Made by a program: the position numbers and the translations under genes. The notes beneath the pieces were generated by a model. The model saw nothing but the letters and a program-made list of their open reading frames with translations. It made no database searches and was not told the DNA's origin. A stretch of DNA of 64,000 nt. Origin: UBA7672 sp030824255 (GTDB lineage: Bacteria > Pseudomonadota > Alphaproteobacteria > Caulobacterales > Hyphomonadaceae). Numbering within the stretch: the first letter of the stretch is position 1; each line of letters begins with the position of its first letter. Shown here one piece after another: positions 59,276 through 64,000 of this stretch. The stretch lies in the NCBI GenBank assembly GCA_942493305.1, contig OW818686.1:3472001-3536000 (forward strand), written 5' to 3'.

Positions 59276-60025
59276 ATGGCGCGTCAAAGGGGACCAAACG
59301 CCGTGGCGCAGGCACAGCCCGCATCCCGATTCAGGCCTGTGCGCGTCGCACGCGCCGTCGGATATGGCGTCGCTGTGGCGATGCTCGCTCCCGCCGCCTT
59401 CGCCCTCGTCGGGCTCGTGGTGATCGCGATCATGACGAGTGTAGAGAGCGGCAACGCGGACGGGTTCCTGTTCGCGATTATGCTTTCACCGCTCTTCACG
59501 GCGATGGTCTACGTGGCCGCATGGCCGTGGGGATTGTCGCTGGGCGTGACATTGGGGGTGCTTTTCCTGCTGCGCGGGGACTTTGCGTTCCGCATGGCAA
59601 GGCAGGCGGAACGCCGGGCGGTTCAGGCCCTCCGGGCGCCGCCGCGCCTGAAACCGGGGCATCGGTTCGCCGTGGCGGCGATCCTGATCGCGGGTGCGCC
59701 ACTGCTCCCCGCCCTTGTCTATACCGGCGCCACGCTTGGCCATCCGTTTCCGCCGATCAAGGGATGGGAGGCATATACGCTGAGTCTTATCGTTGCTGTG
59801 CCGGGCGCCGCGCTGCTGGCGTTTGTGGCGCGTGACAGGATCCGTGTGCTGGATGCGGCGTGGACGCACGCACTCGCGTGGATTCTGATCGTTCTCAATG
59901 CCGGACATGAGATGGACGAGCTTATGATGCTGGCGGTCGTTGCAACGACTGGCGCTGTGCTGGCGGGGGCAATGGCGAAGGTGCATCTGCACACGCCCGG
60001 CCACGCGAAGCGCGGAGCACGCTAG
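59276..60025 (+). CDS. Polytopic membrane protein of unknown function
   Basis: 249 residues from the ATG at 59276; a GTG at 59303 with AAGGGGA upstream is a good alternative. About six hydrophobic segments, including AVAMLAPAAFALVGLVVIAI, FAVAAILIAGAPLLPALVYT and AYTLSLIVAVPGAALLAFVA. Charged residues cluster in the loop at LLRGDFAFRMARQAERRAVQ. No known transporter motif seen. Ends about 60 bp from the convergent EAL gene. Confidence 0.65.
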   Translation: MARQRGPNAVAQAQPASRFRPVRVARAVGYGVAVAMLAPAAFALVGLVVIAIMTSVESGNADGFLFAIMLSPLFTAMVYVAAWPWGLSLGVTLGVLFLLRGDFAFRMARQAERRAVQALRAPPRLKPGHRFAVAAILIAGAPLLPALVYTGATLGHPFPPIKGWEAYTLSLIVAVPGAALLAFVARDRIRVLDAAWTHALAWILIVLNAGHEMDELMMLAVVATTGAVLAGAMAKVHLHTPGHAKRGAR

Positions 60026-60085
60026 AGTATCGCTATCGATCTCTCTGTACTGGTGACGCCGAGCCTTTCGGTTTGGTCAGCCTGG

Positions 60086-61156
60086 TCAGGACGGGGTGGT
60101 GGCGATCGGATCGAACGCCACTCTGACGTCCTGCCCCCTCAGCGGCATGTCGTAGGCGTAGCCCTGGACGTAGTCGCAACCGATGCTGTGCAGTTCGTCG
60201 GCGATCAGCTTGTCCTCAATGCCCTCGGCGGTGACGGTCATGCCGAGGGAGCGGATAAGACCGGTCAGCGCGGTGACGATCCGGCAGGCGCGCGGCTGGC
60301 GCACCATGCGGCAAAGCTTGGGGTCCAGCTTCACACCATCGGCTGGGATTTCTGCGAGCCATGCGAAGGATGAGTGGCCCGCGCCAAAATCGTCTAGCAC
60401 AATGCCGGCGCCTGCCGCGCGGAACGCAGCGAGCGCACCAAGCGCGCCGTCGAAATCGCGGAGGGCCGCCTGCTCTGTCAGTTCCACCCGGAGAACGCCG
60501 TGCGGGAGCCCTGCGTCGCGAATGATAGCGGCGGCTTCCTCGACGAGCATGGGCTGGGCGATCTCGGCGGCGGATAGATTCACCTGCATGAACACGTCGC
60601 GGCCTTCGGCGCGGAGACGCGCGAGGGTCTCGGCGGATTTGGCGAGCATCACCGGCGCGATGGCGGACCAGTCTGTATCGGCGCCGAGGCCGATCAGCGT
60701 ATCGGGGCCCACCAGCAGCCCATCTGGCGCGCGGAAACGGGCCAGCGCCTCGAAGCCGGCGACGGCCAGCGTGTCGAGGCGACGGATGGGCTGGAAGACA
60801 GGCTCCACATTGCTTTCGCCGTGGACGAAGCGCTGCACGCCATCGGCAGGCACGATGAGGCCGCGTGCGACGCCGAGATCATGGAAGGCGCCGAAGAAGT
60901 GCGCCGGGGCGCCGTCAATCAGGGTGCAGCGGATGTCGACAGGGTCCCCGGGACGGCCGGACTTGAGCGGGCTGGCGATGCGGACGCGCGCAAGGCCATC
61001 AAACTGTTCGAGCAAGGCCGGCAGCGACCAGCGACCATCGAGGCGGGAGAGCGGGCCGCCGGGCTCGGCGCGGATGTGCAGCACGCCCTCGCTGGCGTTC
61101 CACGACCACAGCGCCGCACGATTGGATGCGGCGGAATTGGAAGAGAGCTGAGGCAT
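60086..61156 (-). CDS. EAL-domain c-di-GMP phosphodiesterase candidate
   Basis: 356 residues from the ATG at 61156. The N-terminal part (about 15-110) is PAS-like in length and hydrophobic pattern (LWSWNASEGVLHIRAEPGGP). EAL domain from about 117: E136-A-L-A-R140, N193 in QVNLSA, E225 in RVELTE, D255-D256 in LDDFGAG, K276 in GVKLDP, E311 in AEGIED, Q331 in QGYAYDMPL. All metal and base positions appear intact, so it should hydrolyse c-di-GMP to pGpG. No GGDEF domain. It starts 26 bp after the M16 gene. Confidence 0.92.
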   Translation of the reverse strand: MPQLSSNSAASNRAALWSWNASEGVLHIRAEPGGPLSRLDGRWSLPALLEQFDGLARVRIASPLKSGRPGDPVDIRCTLIDGAPAHFFGAFHDLGVARGLIVPADGVQRFVHGESNVEPVFQPIRRLDTLAVAGFEALARFRAPDGLLVGPDTLIGLGADTDWSAIAPVMLAKSAETLARLRAEGRDVFMQVNLSAAEIAQPMLVEEAAAIIRDAGLPHGVLRVELTEQAALRDFDGALGALAAFRAAGAGIVLDDFGAGHSSFAWLAEIPADGVKLDPKLCRMVRQPRACRIVTALTGLIRSLGMTVTAEGIEDKLIADELHSIGCDYVQGYAYDMPLRGQDVRVAFDPIATTPS

Positions 61157-61181
61157 CGTCTCGACCGCGCAACTACCGGAA

Positions 61182-62447
61182 TCAGGCAGGCGCAGAGACA
61201 AACGCTTCGGCTGCAGCAAGTCCAGCCTTCGGTCCGACCGCTGCGGCGATGGCAGGCGCGGTTAACGCTTCGGCTGCGACGCGCGCGACGTCAGCCGCTG
61301 TCACTGAGTCAACACGCCGCAGGGTTTCCTCGATGGGGATGAGGCGGCCAAAGGCGAGGAGTTCGTATGCGGCAGACCCGGCGCGGGCGGCAGGAGCCTC
61401 TGCGGCCATCGCGTATCCGACCGCGGCGGCGGCGCGGGCACGAGAGAGCTCCGCTTCAGTCGGGCCCTTGGCGGCAAGGTCCGACCAGATGGCGCGGGTG
61501 ATGGCGACGACTTCTGCAGCGTCTTTCGGCGCGCAGCCGGCGAAGACGGAGATACGGCCGGCGTCGGAGTACTGCTCGGCGGAGGCGTCGATCGTGTAGG
61601 CGAGGCCCCTGCTCTCGCGAACTTCCTGGAAGAGGCGCGAGGCCATGCCGCCGCCGAAGATCTCCGCGAAGATGCGGGCGGCGAAGCGATCGTCGGACAG
61701 CGCGTGCGGGCCGGGATGCGCGAGGACAAGGTGGGTCTGTTCCAGCTTGCGCGAGACGGTGGCGGCGCGGGCGATCGGCAGCGCCGGGGCGAGCGACAGC
61801 TGGGCGGGCAGCGCGGCGCGCGGTTCGAGCCAGCGGCGGGCCACAGCTTCAATGGCGGCGGCGTCAAAACTGCCGGCGACAGACACGACGGTGCGGCTGG
61901 GGACGTAATTAGCCGCGGCGAAGGCGATGAGATCAGCTTGTGTGATCGGCTTCAGCGTAGCTTCGATGCCGAGGATCGGGCGACCGAGGGGATGATCGGG
62001 GAAGCTGGCGGTTTGCGCGAGCTCCATCACCAGATCATCGGGTTGGTCTGCCGCTTCACCGATCTCCTGCAGGACGACGAATTTCTCGCGCTCGATCTCG
62101 TCCAGCGGCAGGTCGGGCCCGAAGACGAGCGAGAGTGCGACGTCGAGCATCTCCGGCGCGTCGGCAGAGAGGCAGCGAACGAAATAGCTGGTGCGTTCGT
62201 AGTCGGTGGCGGCATTCATCGATGCGCCGCGAGCTTCGACGACTTCAGCGATCTCGCGGGCGCTGCGGCCGGACGCGCCCTTGAACGCCATGTGCTCAAG
62301 GAAGTGCGCGAGGCCGTTGCGCTCTGCAGGCTCGTGCCGGGCGCCGGCGCCGAGATAGACGCCCACCGAGGCCGTGCGCAGGCCAGGCATCGCATCGAAC
62401 ACGATGCGGGCGCCGTTCGGTAGCGTGATGACTTTACGATCGTCCAT
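61182..62447 (-). CDS. M16-family zinc peptidase
   Basis: 421 residues. The inverted zinc motif H-x-x-E-H is in LAHFLEHMAFKGASGRSAR, with the distal Glu in the REKFVVLQEIGEA region. No signal peptide is evident, as in the mitochondrial-processing-peptidase-like branch often found after thrC in Alphaproteobacteria. It is 1 bp from the thrC stop, so co-translated. The substrate is unknown. Confidence 0.92.
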   Translation of the reverse strand: MDDRKVITLPNGARIVFDAMPGLRTASVGVYLGAGARHEPAERNGLAHFLEHMAFKGASGRSAREIAEVVEARGASMNAATDYERTSYFVRCLSADAPEMLDVALSLVFGPDLPLDEIEREKFVVLQEIGEAADQPDDLVMELAQTASFPDHPLGRPILGIEATLKPITQADLIAFAAANYVPSRTVVSVAGSFDAAAIEAVARRWLEPRAALPAQLSLAPALPIARAATVSRKLEQTHLVLAHPGPHALSDDRFAARIFAEIFGGGMASRLFQEVRESRGLAYTIDASAEQYSDAGRISVFAGCAPKDAAEVVAITRAIWSDLAAKGPTEAELSRARAAAAVGYAMAAEAPAARAGSAAYELLAFGRLIPIEETLRRVDSVTAADVARVAAEALTAPAIAAAVGPKAGLAAAEAFVSAPA

Positions 62448-62448
62448 T

Positions 62449-63852
62449 TCAGCCTTTCGCGACGGCCTCGATACGCTGGCGCACGTAGTCTGCGCTCATC
62501 GGACCGATATCAAATTTCTCGGGTCGGGAGACAAAGGAGCTGGCGCGCTGCGGCAGCGGTGCGTCCCGGCCAAGGACTTCCTTCACCGTCTCCGGGAATT
62601 TGGCGGCGTGGGCCGTGGCCAGCGTGACGATGGGCCCATCGGCGTGGGTCACGCGGCGGGCCGCGGCGAGGCCGACTGCGGTATGCGGGCAGACGACCCA
62701 GCCTGTTTCGCCGAGCGTGCGCTTCATTTCTTCGCGCGTTTCGGCGTCGCTGACGCGCTGGCCGTCGAGGCCCATGGATGCAAGGCGAGTGGAGACTTCC
62801 ACCGGAATTGCGCCCTGCCCCTTGGCGGCAAGTTCCGCATAAGCTTTCGAAACGACAACGCCGTTGCGGCTTTTGGGATCGCCATTGTTACTGGTTGCTT
62901 CGAAAAAGAGGCGTTCGAAGTTGGACGGCAGCTGAATATCCATGGCGGGGCTGATGGTCGGGGCGGTCTCGCCCTTGGTCAGCGGCTGGCCGGAGAGAAG
63001 GCGCGCCATGGCGTCGTTGGCGTTCACGGCAGCCGTGATGCGGAAATTGTTCAGCAGGCCAGAGCGCGCGGCGACATAGCCTGCGAGCGCATCTCCGAAA
63101 TTGCCGGTGGGCACCACGAAATGGATCGGCGTGTCGGCGCCGAGTTGAGCCTGCGCCTGTGCGAAATAGACGGACTGGGCGGCAACACGAGTCCAGTTGA
63201 TGGAATTCACAGCGGCAAGACCGTTGCGGCGCTTGAATTGTTCGTCGCCAATCAGCTGTTTCAGGATTGCCTGCGTGCCGTCGAAATCGCCTTCGAGCGC
63301 GAGGTTGTGAACGTTGTCGGCTCCGGTGGCCGTCATGAACAGGCGCTGTGTCGGCGAAACACGACCAAGCGGATGCAGGATGACGATATCGACACGCTTC
63401 GACCCGGCGAAGGCGGATGCGGCGGCGCCGCCCGTGTCGCCCGACGTGGCGCAGAGGATCGTCATGCGCTCGTTGCGCTGTTCAAGAACGTGGTCATAGA
63501 GCTGCGCGATCAGGCGCATCGCCACGTCCTTGAAGGCGAGCGTAGGGCCATGATGCAGCTCAAGCATGAAGCGGCCGGGGCCGACTTCGGTGAGCGGGGC
63601 GACGGACTGGTGAGCAAATGGCGCGTAGGCGCGCGTCGCAAGATCGCGGATCACGTTGTCGCTGAGTGTGCAGCCCGCGAAAGCGGAGAGAACGCGCGTG
63701 GCAGTTTCGACATAGCTGTCGCCCGTCTTCGGGCGCGCGATCGTCGGCCACGCGGTGGGCGTGTAGAGCCCGCCGTCGGGGGCAAGCCCCGCAAGGCTGG
63801 CCGTGAGGAAGTCCACTTCCTCGGACGCGCCACGGGTCGAAACGTACTTCAT
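62449..63852 (-). CDS. thrC: Threonine synthase
   Basis: 467 residues, of the long bacterial/yeast-type class. PLP Lys in HHGPTLAFKDVAMRLIAQLY, and the phosphate-binding ATSGDTGGAAASAFAGSKR. It converts O-phosphohomoserine to threonine. The start overlaps the SURF1 stop (ATGA), and the M16 gene follows after 1 bp, giving SURF1-thrC-M16. Confidence 0.96.
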   Translation of the reverse strand: MKYVSTRGASEEVDFLTASLAGLAPDGGLYTPTAWPTIARPKTGDSYVETATRVLSAFAGCTLSDNVIRDLATRAYAPFAHQSVAPLTEVGPGRFMLELHHGPTLAFKDVAMRLIAQLYDHVLEQRNERMTILCATSGDTGGAAASAFAGSKRVDIVILHPLGRVSPTQRLFMTATGADNVHNLALEGDFDGTQAILKQLIGDEQFKRRNGLAAVNSINWTRVAAQSVYFAQAQAQLGADTPIHFVVPTGNFGDALAGYVAARSGLLNNFRITAAVNANDAMARLLSGQPLTKGETAPTISPAMDIQLPSNFERLFFEATSNNGDPKSRNGVVVSKAYAELAAKGQGAIPVEVSTRLASMGLDGQRVSDAETREEMKRTLGETGWVVCPHTAVGLAAARRVTHADGPIVTLATAHAAKFPETVKEVLGRDAPLPQRASSFVSRPEKFDIGPMSADYVRQRIEAVAKG

Positions 63853-64000
63853 TCGCCTGCCTTGCTGTTCGTCTGATCGGGGGCCTTGCCGAACCGCAGG
63901 CGCCCGGCCCGCATGTGGAAGAGCCCGTATATCACCACAAAGGCAATCGCCATCCCGAACCAGGTGACGGCATAGCCGATGTGCGTCTCAGGGGGTGTGC
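63849..64000 (-). CDS. SURF1-family cytochrome oxidase assembly protein, C-terminal end only
   Basis: The last 50 codons are visible; the gene continues past the right edge. The end THIGYAVTWFGMAIAFVVIY is the C-terminal membrane helix with the HxGYAVTWF signature of SURF1, followed by a short basic tail. SURF1 assists heme a insertion into cytochrome c oxidase. In Alphaproteobacteria it commonly lies between cox genes and thrC. Confidence 0.85.
   Translation of the reverse strand, partial: TPPETHIGYAVTWFGMAIAFVVIYGLFHMRAGRLRFGKAPDQTNSKAGE

Overview
The window is a gene-dense, GC-rich stretch of an alphaproteobacterial chromosome. Several gene blocks point to this class: the nitrogen two-component block dusB-ntrB-ntrC-ntrY-ntrX followed by hfq and hflX, a fused ispDF, the order murA-DUF2948-hisD-UPF0262-infA-maf-RNase-yacG, a pyruvate dehydrogenase E1 beta carrying its own lipoyl domain, and a perfect GTTC-N7-GTTC LexA box upstream of ssb. 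The many exported peptidases and the REP-like repeats fit a Caulobacterales/Hyphomonadaceae-like organism, but that finer placement is inference. No insertion sequence, prophage, CRISPR array, rRNA or plasmid function was seen. Four tRNAs are present: Ser-TGA, Phe-GAA, Thr-GGT and Lys-TTT.

Layout. 1-2603: end of a crotonase-family gene, then an XdhC/MocA-type molybdenum-cofactor accessory pair. 2563-9143: minus-strand housekeeping (mazG, MBL hydrolase, tatD, holB, tmk, D,D-carboxypeptidase, rlpA) with translationally coupled junctions. 9438-13223: tRNA-Ser, a polypyrimidine tract, the methionine-salvage operon mtnBDCA and a HupE-like membrane protein. 13231-19358: the yacG-to-murA block. 19430-28757: tRNA-Thr, hflX, hfq and the two Ntr systems. 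28848-35786: ispDF, pncC-type amidase, a secreted three-repeat protein, two tandem paralogous lipoproteins, a COQ10-like protein, lipA and an Aas-like ligase. 35898-42200: the pyruvate dehydrogenase cluster (pdhA, pdhB, pdhC, two small proteins, lpdA) with ftsB. 42366-46739: JmjC/cupin-like protein, ssb, a probably frameshifted membrane protein and an MFS transporter. 46915-52145: three exported metallopeptidases (M61, M28, M14). 52193-64000: HTH regulator, HD-GYP protein, tRNA-Lys, lipoproteins, tgt-queA, gatB, an EAL protein, an M16 peptidase, thrC and the end of a SURF1 gene.

How the genes work together. LipA makes the lipoyl groups carried by PdhB and PdhC, and LpdA reoxidises them. QueA and Tgt act in queuosine synthesis. 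HolB, Tmk, MazG, Maf and SSB serve replication and the nucleotide pool. The EAL and HD-GYP proteins are c-di-GMP phosphodiesterase candidates. The peptidases, the transporter and ThrC fit a peptide- and amino-acid-using lifestyle.

Most notable observations: both sigma-54-type activators (NtrC and NtrX) lack the GAFTGA loop; Tgt has lost two of its three zinc cysteines; an inverted REP-like pair is translated in frame within the PdhC linker; a SOS box lies upstream of ssb; a one-base frameshift is likely in the gene upstream of ssb; paired palindromic repeats lie at 35799-35890; and there is a three-repeat, six-cysteine secreted protein. I did not find a clear multi-gene novel defence or biosynthetic system.
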